The position numbers and the translations under genes are program-made. Under the pieces are notes generated by a model. The model was not told where the DNA came from. It did no database searches and worked only from the letters and a program-made list of their open reading frames with translations. Below, piece after piece: positions 1-8,601 of a stretch of 62,972 nucleotides of DNA. Location: assembly GCA_964640945.1 (NCBI GenBank), contig CAZXIV010000004.1, positions 1 to 62,972 on the forward strand. The letters are read 5' to 3'. Within the stretch, counting starts at the first letter, position 1; each line of letters begins with the position of its first letter. The stretch comes from JAGOUB01 sp964640945 (lineage in GTDB: Bacteria > Patescibacteriota > Gracilibacteria > Peribacterales > Peribacteraceae).

Positions 1-22
1 CCGGCGCGCAGCGTTTTTTGCT

Positions 23-113
23 CCACTTTTTGTCGCGCTGACAAAAAGTGGAAACTAGTCAGTTTGCACCAGCTAGGAGAAAAGATTTTTATCACGCTGC
101 CAAAAGTACCACT
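23..113 (+). repeat. Dispersed repeat, copy A (palindrome-headed, about 90 bp)
   Basis: The copy opens with a perfect 12-bp inverted repeat (23-34 against 40-51, loop GCGCT) and continues through an AGAAAAGATTTTTATC block to about 113. A related copy in the opposite orientation lies at 62747-62834. Both copies keep the order palindrome, GCAC, AGAGAAAAGATTTTTATC-like block and AAAAGT end. The stem suggests a structured RNA or a REP-like element. I see no convincing protein in it. Confidence 0.7.
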
Positions 114-159
114 TATTCATATCTATGCTCCAAAATCAAAATCTGGCATTCTGTAGACA

Positions 160-699
160 ATGATCTTCTGCCCCCTTCCCGGCTCCCCGACCATTACCCA
201 GGGCTTCGGGCAGAACCCGGAGATCTACGCGCCGTTCGGCTGGCAGGGGCACGAGGGGATAGATTTTGGCGTGCCCGAGGGCACACCGGTGTTTGCGCCG
301 CACGACGGCATGGCGACGGTGAAAGACACGGGTCCCCAGGGATTTGGTTTGCACGTCATCATCCAAGACGCCAAGCGCCAGAGTCTCTTGGCCCATCTCT
401 CCGAAACATCACTTAAAAGCGGCGATAGCGTCAGTCAGGGCGACCCTATCGGCAAGAGCGGCCAGAGCGGTATGACGACTGGACCGCACCTGCACTGGGC
501 GTTCCGCTTATTGCAGAATGGCGTGGTGCAAAACAAGGACAACGGTTACGGCGGCGCGCTTGATGTCTCGCAATACGTCCGCCTGTGGCAGCCGCAGAAT
601 CTCTTCGACCACGCCGTCTACACCGCCGACGCCCTGCCCTATAAAACTCTCCAGCTCGCCAGTAACCAGCAGCTGAAGAATCCCCACCGCACCGCCTGA
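160..699 (+). CDS. M23-family metallopeptidase (LytM-like), no visible signal peptide
   Basis: A 179-residue protein matching the zinc peptidase core of the M23/LytM family, which cleaves peptidoglycan cross-bridges or glycyl bonds. The metal-site motifs are visible: GHEGIDFG (H-x3-D) at about residues 29-36, LLAHLS in the middle, and GPHLHWAF with the H-x-H pair at about residues 108-115. There is no obvious N-terminal signal sequence or LysM domain, so export or a phage-lysin-like use is unclear. Its TGA overlaps the ATG of the next gene (TGATG), suggesting translational coupling. Confidence 0.8.
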   Translation: MIFCPLPGSPTITQGFGQNPEIYAPFGWQGHEGIDFGVPEGTPVFAPHDGMATVKDTGPQGFGLHVIIQDAKRQSLLAHLSETSLKSGDSVSQGDPIGKSGQSGMTTGPHLHWAFRLLQNGVVQNKDNGYGGALDVSQYVRLWQPQNLFDHAVYTADALPYKTLQLASNQQLKNPHRTA

Positions 700-1388
700 T
701 GAAGCCGCACTCGCCCGTGACTGCGCTCTCAACGAATCGCATTGAAGGCCTCCAAGACGCCTTCTTCGCCATCGTCATGACGCTCCTGATCCTTGAGCTG
801 AAGGTGCCCGAGGTGGGCGATGGCGAGAGTCTCATCTGGGCAATGGTCGACATCGTGCCGCACTTCTTTAGCTACTTCCTAAGCTTCGTGATGCTCGCGG
901 TCTACTGGGTAGGCCACCACAACCAATTCCACTACATCGAGCGTACCGACCGCCTCCTGCTCTGGCTCGACCTGCTCTTCCTCTTTGTTGTTTCCCTCAT
1001 CCCGTTCTCGACGGCGTTTATGAACGCCCATGCCGATCTCTACATCCCGCACGCCGTCTATGGCCTGAATATCGCCTTCATCGGTTTGGTGTCGCTGCTG
1101 CACTGGGCGTATGCCTCGCACCACCACCGCCTGACGAGTCACGATCTGAGCCCAGCGATGATCCGGGCGGTCCGCTTGCGCATCCTCGTGGCGCCGGTCT
1201 TCTCCATTCTGGGCACGGTCGCCTGGTTTATTCATCCCATTCTTAGCTTCGTCACCTTCCTGTGTATTCCAGCCATCTATATCCTGCCGGGCCGTATCGA
1301 CCAGCATTGGAAGCAGCCGGCCATCCCGCACGAGCATCACCCGCACGACGCTGAGGCCAGCGAGATCGGCCAGCTCCACCAGCACTGA
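699..1388 (+). CDS. TMEM175-family (DUF1211) potassium channel-like membrane protein
   Basis: A 229-residue polytopic membrane protein. The N-terminus reads IEGLQDAFFAIVMTLLILELKVP, close to the family signature RxxxFSDGVFAI-x-x-TLLxLxLxxP that forms the pore-lining first helix of bacterial TMEM175 K+ channels. About six hydrophobic segments follow, as expected for one six-helix unit, and the tail is His-rich (residues about 206-229). The usual FSDGVFAI is degenerate here (LQDAFFAI). Translation is coupled to the M23 gene by a 1-nt overlap. The family call is firm; selectivity is inference. Confidence 0.75.
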   Translation: MKPHSPVTALSTNRIEGLQDAFFAIVMTLLILELKVPEVGDGESLIWAMVDIVPHFFSYFLSFVMLAVYWVGHHNQFHYIERTDRLLLWLDLLFLFVVSLIPFSTAFMNAHADLYIPHAVYGLNIAFIGLVSLLHWAYASHHHRLTSHDLSPAMIRAVRLRILVAPVFSILGTVAWFIHPILSFVTFLCIPAIYILPGRIDQHWKQPAIPHEHHPHDAEASEIGQLHQH

Positions 1389-1389
1389 T

Positions 1390-2418
1390 ATGCCCGGCGA
1401 CCTTGCGGCCGCACTGGCGGCGTACGACTATGTCTTTCCCCCGGCGCTCTTGGCCAAGCAGCCGGCGAGCCCAAGGGACAGCGCTAAACTCCTGGTCTAC
1501 GAACGCGCGAGCGGGCGCACACGCTTGGCGACTGTCGCCGCCATCGGCGATTTTCTCCCGCCCGGGACGGTGCTCGTGCGCAATATCACGAAGGTGATTC
1601 CGGCCAAGTTGATCGCCCGGCGCGAGACCGGCGGCAAGGTGGAGATGCTCGTCATTGCCGTGGGCGCTGATCACCTTAACATCTTGGCCGACCGTCGCCT
1701 GCGGAGCGGCGATATCCTCACACTCGGCGCTGGCGCGACGGTGCGCGTGGGTGATTCCCTCGGCCGCGGCTGGCGCCTGGAACCGGTGCGTATGAGCCCC
1801 GCGATGCTGCTTAAGCGCTTTGGCCGCACGCCGCTGCCGCCCTACATGAAAGACAGTCCTCTCACCGAGAGCGAGCGTCGCGCCAAGTATCAGTCGGTCT
1901 TCGCCAAGACGCCCGGCTCGGTGGCGGCGCCCACGGCCTCACTGCACTTTACGCCCCGGCTCATCGCCCGCCTCAAGAAGCGCGGCGTGCGCTTCGTCGA
2001 TGTGGTCCTGCACGTGAACCTGGGCACGTTCGCGCCGTTGACGGATGAGCAGTGGCGCACGGGCAAGCTCCACCAGGAGCACTTCATGATTCCCAAAGCG
2101 ACTATCGCCGCCCTCGCAAAAGCCAAGCAAGAGGGGAATCCTATCATCCCGATCGGCACCACCGCCCTACGCGCCCTTGAGTCGGCTGCCTCGGCTGGGC
2201 CGCTCCGCGCGCATGGTGTTACCGATCTGTTCATCCGAGAGGGCTACGAATTCAAGATGGTTTCGGGCCTGATGACCAATTTCCACGTGCCGCGTAGTAG
2301 CCTCCTGATGCTGGTTGGGGCCCTTATCGGCCAGAAAACGGTGATGGACCTCTATCGCCGGGCCATCCGTCGGCGTTTCCGGCTGTTCTCGTTTGGCGAT
2401 GCGATGCTTGTTGTCTGA
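1390..2418 (+). CDS. queA: S-adenosylmethionine:tRNA ribosyltransferase-isomerase
   Basis: QueA transfers and isomerises the ribosyl group of SAM onto 7-aminomethyl-7-deazaguanine in tRNA, giving epoxyqueuosine. The 342-residue product is full length. It shows the N-terminal YDYxxPxxLxAxxPxxPRDxxKLLVY signature, the central PTASLHFTP segment, the HVNLGTF block and the terminal FGDAMLVV (family consensus FGDAMLI). It starts 2 nt after the TMEM175-like gene, so it is probably co-transcribed. No other queuosine gene lies in the window, so the precursor may be scavenged or made elsewhere. Confidence 0.95.
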   Translation: MPGDLAAALAAYDYVFPPALLAKQPASPRDSAKLLVYERASGRTRLATVAAIGDFLPPGTVLVRNITKVIPAKLIARRETGGKVEMLVIAVGADHLNILADRRLRSGDILTLGAGATVRVGDSLGRGWRLEPVRMSPAMLLKRFGRTPLPPYMKDSPLTESERRAKYQSVFAKTPGSVAAPTASLHFTPRLIARLKKRGVRFVDVVLHVNLGTFAPLTDEQWRTGKLHQEHFMIPKATIAALAKAKQEGNPIIPIGTTALRALESAASAGPLRAHGVTDLFIREGYEFKMVSGLMTNFHVPRSSLLMLVGALIGQKTVMDLYRRAIRRRFRLFSFGDAMLVV

Positions 2419-2472
2419 CTGGCCTTTTGTCTTGTCCAAAGGCTTAATGGACGGATTTTTCATTATTTTTCT

Positions 2473-2622
2473 ATGCCCGCCCCAGTCTCTGTCTCCATCG
2501 ACCAATGTATCGCGGGTGAGCTTTGTAGAACCATTGTCCGCACCGATGAAGGGAAAGATGGTGATCATCCCAACGGCCTCCTGAGTAATAGCGTCATCAT
2601 CAACGCGACGCGCTCCAAATAA
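2473..2622 (+). CDS. Possible 49-residue hypothetical protein
   Basis: A short frame in the 200-nt gap between queA and the convergent EGF-like gene begins MPAPVSVSIDQCIAGELCRT and ends with TAA. It follows an AT-rich stretch, but no ribosome-binding site is clear. I recognise no family. It is listed only because nothing else explains the gap; it could be chance or the 3' untranslated region of queA. Confidence 0.2.
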   Translation: MPAPVSVSIDQCIAGELCRTIVRTDEGKDGDHPNGLLSNSVIINATRSK

Positions 2623-2625
2623 GGC

Positions 2626-3615
2626 TCAGTACCACTTGGGGAAGCAGAGCCCGCTCACGGCATCGCGGACAGTACCGTAGGGGCAGCCGATGCGGCGCGA
2701 GCGCGAGCGTGCGGGCTTGGTGGTGGCGGTCGAGGGCTTCACTTGCTCGTCGGCGACGCACTGGTTGTTGTTGCCAAAGTGGTAGCCGGCTTGGCACCAG
2801 CACTGGCTGCGGTTGCCATCGGCGTAGGCGCCGTGTTCGTACTGGCAGGCCTCTTTTTCGCTGAGGCAGCGATTGTTTTTGCTAATGTAACCGCTGTCGC
2901 ACTGGCAGATGCCGGCCACGAGGGTGGAGTGGGCGGGACAGAGGAGCGGAGTGCCCACACAGGCGATGCCGTCGGCGTCGGGCAAGAAGCCCACGTCGCA
3001 GACACAGAGTTTCTTGTTGGTGGGATGGCGCACGGAGTTGGCCGGACAAGTGGCGGCCGAGATGCTGCGGCCGTCGATGATCACCACCTCGGTGATGGCA
3101 CAGGTATTGCCGTTTGGCAGGATGATCGTGTCGTTGATGGCGTCGAGCTTGTCGTTGCTGAGGGCCAAGTAGATATCTTGACGCTCGTAATTCTTAAGAG
3201 AGAGTCCGCAGCCCGGGCCGTAGGTGATGAGAGCCTGCTGGTCGGCGTAGCGGCCGAGGAACTGTTCGTCGTTACTGAGCGCCTTGGTGACGTTAATCAC
3301 CTGACTAATGGCGCGCGCATTCCAGATGGCGCAACTAGTGTTGAAGTAGCGCGAACCCTTGGTGACTTTGCCGGAGACTTCGGGTCCACCGTTAAGGTTG
3401 GTGTCGACGGCCACGCTGTCGCCGTTCTCAACCGGGCACGGTTCACTATCGAGCAGGTACACCTTCCCCTCGCTTGATTGGAGGATGAGGGTGTTGGTCG
3501 TCTTTTGGACCACTAAGAACAGGCCGGCAGCAGCTTGCGCTTGGCTGGCGACGAGGACGAGCGCGGCGATGATCGCCACGGCGGGAAGAGTTTTGGGGAG
3601 GGTGAGGTGCGGCAC
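2626..3615 (-). CDS. Secreted protein with C-terminal EGF-like cysteine repeats
   Basis: A 329-residue exported protein. Residues about 10-29 form a hydrophobic signal peptide ending AQAAA. The N-terminal half (30-190) has no family I recognise and contains scattered cysteines. From about residue 195 it carries repeats of the type CPxxSxxxxxxxxCxCxxGF/Y, which look like EGF-like modules, followed by a basic Arg/Ser stretch and a final cysteine motif. The start is GTG; an in-frame ATG is absent, and a TACCAT box lies 6 nt upstream (3622-3627, read on the minus strand). Likely surface-exposed; a role in attachment is inference. Confidence 0.6.
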   Translation of the reverse strand: MPHLTLPKTLPAVAIIAALVLVASQAQAAAGLFLVVQKTTNTLILQSSEGKVYLLDSEPCPVENGDSVAVDTNLNGGPEVSGKVTKGSRYFNTSCAIWNARAISQVINVTKALSNDEQFLGRYADQQALITYGPGCGLSLKNYERQDIYLALSNDKLDAINDTIILPNGNTCAITEVVIIDGRSISAATCPANSVRHPTNKKLCVCDVGFLPDADGIACVGTPLLCPAHSTLVAGICQCDSGYISKNNRCLSEKEACQYEHGAYADGNRSQCWCQAGYHFGNNNQCVADEQVKPSTATTKPARSRSRRIGCPYGTVRDAVSGLCFPKWY

Positions 3616-3674
3616 GGCCGCATGGTACCACGGGGAATGCGCCCTCTAGTACTTTGACTTGCGCGGAAGGCCGC

Positions 3675-4370
3675 TCACCAGGGGCGCCGTAGACCGCCGA
3701 TCCTGATGGCTTCGGGTGGCCCGCCGCGCGCGAGGAGCTTGCCGACGATCCAGCCGTAGGCGAAGCCGCCGGCATGTGCCCAAAAAGCGACGCCGCCCAT
3801 GCCCGCCTGGCCGCCGACGACGGAGGCCGTGCCGTTGAAGAGCTGAAGCACAAACCAGAAGCCGAGTACCAAGGCGGCCGGCAACGTGGAGCGTCCCCAG
3901 ACGCCGAGCCCGTAGGGCACGATCGTATCGATGCGGTTTTTCGGGAAGAGCGCCAGGTAGGCCCCGAGGACGCCGGCAATGGCGCCCGAAGCGCCGAGCA
4001 TGGGGATCGTGGAATTGGGCTCGACCGCTACCTGAACCAAGGCCGCCGCTACACCGGCCGAGAGGTAGAGGGCGAGATACCCCAGTCGCCCGACACGGTC
4101 CTCCACATTGTCGCCGAAAATATGCAGGTACCACATGTTGCCGGCGATATGGAGGAAGCCACCATGCAGGAATTGGCTGGTGACGAGGGTGATCCAGGCG
4201 CCCGGATTCCCCAGGCTCAAGGCCGAGGGGGTGACGGCCCAGCTCATGATAAAGGCATGAGGGTCCGGAGCCGCCAATTGGGCCAAAAACGCCAGAATGT
4301 TGATTCCGATGAGGGAATACGTCAGAAAGCCGAAACGGCTGGGGGCCTCGTGGTCGCGGAGGGGAAACAT
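3675..4370 (-). CDS. Rhomboid-family intramembrane serine protease
   Basis: The protein has about 231 residues from MFPLRDHE and six hydrophobic segments. The rhomboid catalytic dyad is visible: Ser128 in GASG (126-129) and His199 in FWAHAGG. The L1-loop region HGGFLHIAGNMWYLHIFG (residues 69-86) is also typical, with conserved His, Asn and W. An upstream in-frame start at 4442 is possible, but the start at 4370 is preferred because a TTGGTC-N16-TAGACT promoter ends 7 nt before it. It cleaves substrates inside the membrane; the substrate is unknown. Confidence 0.9.
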   Translation of the reverse strand: MFPLRDHEAPSRFGFLTYSLIGINILAFLAQLAAPDPHAFIMSWAVTPSALSLGNPGAWITLVTSQFLHGGFLHIAGNMWYLHIFGDNVEDRVGRLGYLALYLSAGVAAALVQVAVEPNSTIPMLGASGAIAGVLGAYLALFPKNRIDTIVPYGLGVWGRSTLPAALVLGFWFVLQLFNGTASVVGGQAGMGGVAFWAHAGGFAYGWIVGKLLARGGPPEAIRIGGLRRPW

Positions 4371-4377
4371 CAATCCA

Positions 4378-4405
4378 AGTCTACAGATATGGTTAAAATG
4401 ACCAA
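4378..4405 (-). promoter_or_regulatory. Leaderless-type promoter of the rhomboid gene
   Basis: On the minus strand, TTGGTC (4400-4405), a 16-nt spacer and TAGACT (4378-4383) are followed 7 nt later by the start codon, leaving almost no 5' leader. Confidence 0.5.
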
Positions 4406-4444
4406 ATTCCTGTAGAATAAGAGAATACCTGCACATAAACACCC

Positions 4445-4783
4445 ATGACGACCGTTCGCCGCTCCCTGGGCACCGAAAAACAGACCGCTCTCACGGTCGC
4501 CATTATTGGCGTCCTCTGCGTCCTTCTCCTCTGCCTTCAGCTTCTGGGACTATTCCCCATCTCGCTCCAGAGCAACGCGATCTATAACCCGCTTCCTAGC
4601 TATGGTCCGCTGCGGTCGGTACGTAGCGAAAGCGCCACCAGCGAGCGGGCAGCGGCCTCGTCCTCCTGGTCGTCTGTGCGCAGCTCTTCGTCTGCCCGCC
4701 GCTCCTCGTCGTCCAGCTCGCTCAATGCCGCCGACGCGCGGCGCCTGCGTATCCTTGAGCGTGAGCGCACCCGCTCTCTTTAG
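4445..4783 (+). CDS. Single-pass membrane protein with Ser/Arg-rich tail
   Basis: A 112-residue protein with a short basic N-terminus, one transmembrane helix (about residues 14-38) and a tail dominated by Ser and Arg (residues about 58-95) ending in a charged helix. No family is recognised. Ser-rich linkers of this kind recur in the window's exported proteins. It is divergent from the rhomboid gene, and its function is unknown. Confidence 0.55.
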   Translation: MTTVRRSLGTEKQTALTVAIIGVLCVLLLCLQLLGLFPISLQSNAIYNPLPSYGPLRSVRSESATSERAAASSSWSSVRSSSSARRSSSSSSLNAADARRLRILERERTRSL

Positions 4784-4902
4784 AAGGTGGTAGGGCCAGT
4801 CGCTCTCTACGCCGTCGGGAGACCCTGCTTTTTAGTGGAAAACCGCAAAAAGATGGTAAAAGGGATGCTCGGATTCTAAGAATGTGCTGTAAGATGGCGC
4901 CA

Positions 4903-6147
4903 ATGACCGAAAGCCCCGCCTCCTCTTTTGCTTCGCTCGGTGTGAGCGAGAAGTTCCTGCCGATCCTCGCCCAGCGCGGGATCAGCGTGCCGTCGCCCAT
5001 CCAGCACCAAGCCATCCCCATCGCGGTGGAGGGCAAGGATGTGATCGGTATTGCCCAAACCGGCACCGGCAAGACCCTCGCCTTTGGCCTGCCGATGCTC
5101 CAGCGCCTAGCCGCCAATGGCGGCGGCGGACTGGTGCTCGTGCCCACGCGCGAACTGGCCGCGCAGGTGGAGGAGTCGCTCCGCGCCTTCGCCAACATCA
5201 TGTCGTTCCGGACCGTCGTGATCATCGGCGGCGCCTCGATGCGCCAGCAGATCAACGATATCCGCCAGCGCCCACGCATCGTCGTGGCTACGCCCGGCCG
5301 TCTCAACGACCACCTGGAGCAGGGGACGATTACGCTCAAGGGCGTGAAGGTCCTCGTCCTCGACGAAGCCGACCAGATGCTCGACATGGGCTTCATGCCG
5401 CAGATTGAGCGCATTTTCCAGCACCTCCCCGCCGAGCGGCAGACGATGCTCTTTTCGGCCACGATGCCCCCGGCCATCACTAAATTGGCCGCCAATCATA
5501 TGAAGCTGCCGCTACGCGTCGAAGTTGCTCCCGCCGGCACCGCGGCCGAGAACGTGGAGCAAGAGATGATCTTCGTCGCCAAAGCCGACAAGCTGATGCT
5601 CTTGGAGCACTTGCTCAAGGAGACGCCCGGCCGTGTGCTCGTCTTCTCGCGTACGAAGCATGGCGCCAGCAAGATGGCCAAGGTCCTGACCACCGCCGGT
5701 CACAGTGCCGCCGAGATCCACGCCAACCGCTCGCTGGCCCAGCGCCGCGCCGCCCTTGAGGGTTTCAAGTCCGGCAAGTACCGCGTGCTCGTGGCGACCG
5801 ATATCGCCGCTCGCGGCATCCACGTCACCGGCGTCGAGCTGGTGGTGAACTTCGACCTGCCCGATGACTCCAGCGACTACGTGCACCGCATCGGCCGCAC
5901 CGCGCGTGCCGGCAAGAGCGGCAAGGCCGTCTCTTTCGCCTGTCCCGACCAAGCCCGCGACGTGGCCGACATTGAAAAGTTGATCCGCACTTCCATCAAG
6001 CGCCGGACGTTGCCGAACCACATCCAAACGCCCGCGCACGTCGCGCCGGCGGGCGGCGGCAACAACCCTGGTCCCAAGTACAACCGCAACCGCGGCGCCT
6101 CCGGTCGTCGCAGTGGCAGCAGCCGCAACTTCGGCCGCCGCCGCTAA
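4903..6147 (+). CDS. DEAD-box ATP-dependent RNA helicase (RhlE-like)
   Basis: The 414-residue helicase unwinds RNA duplexes during ribosome assembly or mRNA turnover. Motifs are in canonical order from this start: Q-motif around PSPIQ (30-34), Walker A AQTGTGKT (51-58), PTRELA, DEAD (154-157), SAT (185-187) and HRIGRTARAG (328-337). The C-terminal tail is Gly/Arg/Asn-rich and basic, typical of RhlE-like RNA-binding tails. The frame opens 21 nt earlier, but TAAGAT at 4892-4897 sits 5 nt before this ATG, supporting a leaderless start here. Confidence 0.92.
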   Translation: MTESPASSFASLGVSEKFLPILAQRGISVPSPIQHQAIPIAVEGKDVIGIAQTGTGKTLAFGLPMLQRLAANGGGGLVLVPTRELAAQVEESLRAFANIMSFRTVVIIGGASMRQQINDIRQRPRIVVATPGRLNDHLEQGTITLKGVKVLVLDEADQMLDMGFMPQIERIFQHLPAERQTMLFSATMPPAITKLAANHMKLPLRVEVAPAGTAAENVEQEMIFVAKADKLMLLEHLLKETPGRVLVFSRTKHGASKMAKVLTTAGHSAAEIHANRSLAQRRAALEGFKSGKYRVLVATDIAARGIHVTGVELVVNFDLPDDSSDYVHRIGRTARAGKSGKAVSFACPDQARDVADIEKLIRTSIKRRTLPNHIQTPAHVAPAGGGNNPGPKYNRNRGASGRRSGSSRNFGRRR

Positions 6148-6221
6148 AAGCAGCGGGAGAATTGACTACAGTCACTAAGTAATGTTGAGTAGACCCAGCC
6201 CTTTTCCTCATGGAGTTTGTC

Positions 6222-6929
6222 ATGCAAAGTTTTTTGGCGTTGGTCGCAGACCATCCTGCCACCCATCACCCGGTTTTTACGGAATTAGCGAAGCGACCAC
6301 TGGCGCCTCAACGGCTCGCAGCTTTCCTCGCGGAAATGGGCGCCTTCTGCCAGCTGTCGCGTGAGGCGGGTACCATCGCCGAACGGTTGCGCCTGTGCCA
6401 ACTGCCGGATGAGGCCAATCTCATCGAGGCTATCTTCCAAAGTGAACAGGGGCACGATCTTTCGTTCGCGGAGATGGTGGTCCGGCTGCTGCCCGAAGAA
6501 GACGTGTCGACGTGGCTCTGGTGCCATTCGGATTCGCTGGCGATCTCGGCGATACGCGACCTCTGTCGTCAGCGTCAGAATGTTGCTACCAATGCCTTGC
6601 CCCTGTCGTTGACTGGCGTGCTCGTGGTTGAAAGACATGCCAATAGCCTCATCATTCCCGGCGAGGTGGCGGCGTTCATCGACAGTGGTCACTACGGCTC
6701 GCTCACGCTGGCGGACATTCCGTACCTTGCAGCCCATGCCGGTGACGATGGTGCCGAACACGCTCATGAGCGGGCGATCATCAAAGTGATGACAACCGTG
6801 TCGATGGTCAGGCCTGATTGGCAAGGTGAGATTGAGGAAGGGGTGACGACCTGGCTCAAAGTGATGAATCGAGTCTATGATCAGCTGATGGTGATCATCC
6901 AAGAAGAAGGCCGCCCTGCGCCCAAGTAG
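6222..6929 (+). CDS. Probable iron-containing redox enzyme, heme-oxygenase-like fold
   Basis: A 235-residue helical protein. Metal-ligand-like residues sit in helices in the order of heme-oxygenase-like diiron/TenA proteins: NLIEAIFQSEQGHD, then VERHAN, then HAGDDGAEHAHE. This arrangement (E/H, E..H, H-x3-D-x3-H) suggests a diiron or PqqC-like active site. The frame opens at 6210, but GGAG at 6212-6215 is well placed for the ATG at 6222. It stands alone between the helicase and a terminator. Substrate unknown; fold assignment is inference from pattern. Confidence 0.5.
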   Translation: MQSFLALVADHPATHHPVFTELAKRPLAPQRLAAFLAEMGAFCQLSREAGTIAERLRLCQLPDEANLIEAIFQSEQGHDLSFAEMVVRLLPEEDVSTWLWCHSDSLAISAIRDLCRQRQNVATNALPLSLTGVLVVERHANSLIIPGEVAAFIDSGHYGSLTLADIPYLAAHAGDDGAEHAHERAIIKVMTTVSMVRPDWQGEIEEGVTTWLKVMNRVYDQLMVIIQEEGRPAPK

Positions 6930-6954
6930 GCAGGCTGACGAAGCAACAGAACCG

Positions 6955-6977
6955 GCCCATCACTGATGGGCTTTTTT
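6955..6977 (+). terminator. Rho-independent terminator
   Basis: The stem GCCCATCA/TGATGGGC is followed by a T-run, 25 nt after the redox-enzyme gene. Confidence 0.85.
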
Positions 6978-6986
6978 ACTACGGCG

Positions 6987-7526
6987 TTATTCTTGTCCTT
7001 CATCCTCTCCGTTCTCGGCCTTATTGGTCGTGCCGCTGCGGTTGCGGGTGGCGCGGCGGCGGGGTTGACGGGTGGGATTCTCATCCTGCATCACTAGGTG
7101 GTCCATGCCGTTTTGCCGCACCTCGCGCCAGTAGTAGTCGAGGATCGGCTGCTCCGCTGAGCGACGGTAACCCTCGGGCATGCCTTCCACCGTTTCGCGG
7201 CCATATTCGGACATCATCTCGCGGTGTGCCAAGCGGGCGACGAGCTCATCCCAGAAGACATCGTTGTCGTAAGTCGAGAGCCACTTATCGATCTCGGCGC
7301 GCATGCTCTCACCGGGAAGGAGGCAGCCTGTTTCCAGGTCCTCGGACACCAGGCTCTCCTGCCGGTCGCGCACGGCGCGGCCGTACAGATCCTGGACCAC
7401 GTCGATGCACGCCTGCTGTTCGGACGTGAGTTCCTTTTGCGGCGTCCAGTCGTTCATCACCACCTCCCCGAGCGTTGCGAGGAGAAGGAGGCGGCGAAAC
7501 TCCTCAGGACTAAGTGAGAGCTGCAT
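6987..7526 (-). CDS. Hypothetical protein with charged C-terminal tail
   Basis: A 179-residue, probably cytosolic, mostly helical protein. The N-terminus is leucine-rich (SPEEFRRLLLLATLGEVV), the middle is acidic and helical, and the last about 35 residues are basic then acidic and probably disordered. No family is recognised. It is convergent with the redox-enzyme gene, with the terminator between them. It appears monocistronic. Confidence 0.6.
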   Translation of the reverse strand: MQLSLSPEEFRRLLLLATLGEVVMNDWTPQKELTSEQQACIDVVQDLYGRAVRDRQESLVSEDLETGCLLPGESMRAEIDKWLSTYDNDVFWDELVARLAHREMMSEYGRETVEGMPEGYRRSAEQPILDYYWREVRQNGMDHLVMQDENPTRQPRRRATRNRSGTTNKAENGEDEGQE

Positions 7527-7618
7527 TGGAGAAGATTGTGTACCGGACGGCAGGCGCGCGCAACACGGAAAGACGGGGAAATGTCTCGCGCCGCCGACTG
7601 GCGCTTTGATGGCTTGAA

Positions 7619-8521
7619 TCAGGGCAGGAGGCGCGCCAGGTTGCTGTCGTCCGTCATCATGATGCGCGGCAGCTTGAGCAAGCTATCGGCCATGGTACTG
7701 GTGCGCGGGTCCATCACCGTCCCGGTGACGTAGCCGGCTGCTGCCGTGGCGTCGCGGACGCGCTGGTTCTGGCTGGTGAGGGGATAGGCCAGGTGCACCA
7801 CCGGGGAGCCGGTGAGGGTCTCGAGCGCGGTGCGGCTGTCGGTCAGCTGGCGCTTGAGTTCGTTCTCGGAAAGTGAGACCAGGTCGTCGTGCGAGACGGT
7901 GTGCGAACCGATCTGCATCCCCTTGGCGATGAGGTCGGGGATCTGCGCGGCGCCGATGGAGTCTTTGTTTTCCAGGCGGTTGGTGATGAGATAGAAGACG
8001 GCCGTCTGGTTGTTTTTTACAAGTACGGGCACGCCCAGCTCGTATGACGAGAGCTGGTTGTCGTCGAACGTCACAACCACGGGCTTTGTCGGCCCGAGCC
8101 GCGTGCCGGCGCGCATCGCCACGAGCATGTCGAGATCGATGGTGGTGTAGCCGTGGTCCACCAGCCACTGCATCTGCGCCTCAAAGACGGCCGGCGAGAC
8201 GGACATCTTGTAGCTCCAGGTTTCCTTGGGATATGAGGCCGTGGCCCGGAGATGGTGGTAGACGAGGATCGGCACTTGAAGTGCGGTCGGTGGGACAGCC
8301 GGCGGGAGCGGCGCCGCCACGGGCTGGCTACTCTTCGACGCTGCCTTGGCCGTGCGGCTCGAACGGCTGGGAGCGGCGCGCACGCTCTTTGCCGAGAAAG
8401 AGCGCGTGACCGTGGTTTTTGGGAGGTAATCCTCGTTCCGACGGGCTTCGCTGTGGCCGACGCAGCCGGCGAGCGCCAGGCAGAGCCCGGCGCCGGCGAT
8501 CAGGGAGGGGAGGCGTCGCAT
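7619..8521 (-). CDS. Polysaccharide deacetylase family lipoprotein (NodB homology)
   Basis: The 300-residue protein removes acetyl groups from cell-wall or surface glycans. It has a lipoprotein signal with the lipobox LAGC (Cys20), a Ser-rich linker, then a NodB domain from about residue 88 (VPILVYHHL). Metal-site motifs are TFDDN at about residue 151 and SHTVSH (H-x3-H) in the second half. The usual TFDDG has N in place of G, which is tolerated in some homologues. Its promoter (TTGGCC-N16-TAGTCT) ends 7 nt before the start. Confidence 0.85.
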   Translation of the reverse strand: MRRLPSLIAGAGLCLALAGCVGHSEARRNEDYLPKTTVTRSFSAKSVRAAPSRSSRTAKAASKSSQPVAAPLPPAVPPTALQVPILVYHHLRATASYPKETWSYKMSVSPAVFEAQMQWLVDHGYTTIDLDMLVAMRAGTRLGPTKPVVVTFDDNQLSSYELGVPVLVKNNQTAVFYLITNRLENKDSIGAAQIPDLIAKGMQIGSHTVSHDDLVSLSENELKRQLTDSRTALETLTGSPVVHLAYPLTSQNQRVRDATAAAGYVTGTVMDPRTSTMADSLLKLPRIMMTDDSNLARLLP

Positions 8522-8528
8522 CGGACAA

Positions 8529-8595
8529 AGACTACCGCTTTTCCTTTCTTGGCCAATCTTGAACTTTTCGCATTCTCGGGTCCGGTGGCTACACT
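8529..8595. promoter_or_regulatory. Divergent leaderless-type promoter pair
   Basis: The 80-bp gap between the deacetylase and YbhB genes holds both -10 boxes: TAGTCT on the minus strand (8529-8534), 7 nt before the deacetylase ATG, and TACACT on the plus strand (8590-8595), 6 nt before the ATG at 8602. A TTCGCA lies 17 nt upstream of TACACT. Confidence 0.5.
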
Positions 8596-8601
8596 GGCCT
8601 C

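Noticed and set aside
2743..3477. 244-codon plus-strand frame opposite the EGF-like gene
   Set aside because: The opposite strand encodes a protein with a signal peptide and ordered cysteine repeats; this frame is Val/Gly/Ala-rich with no recognisable features.
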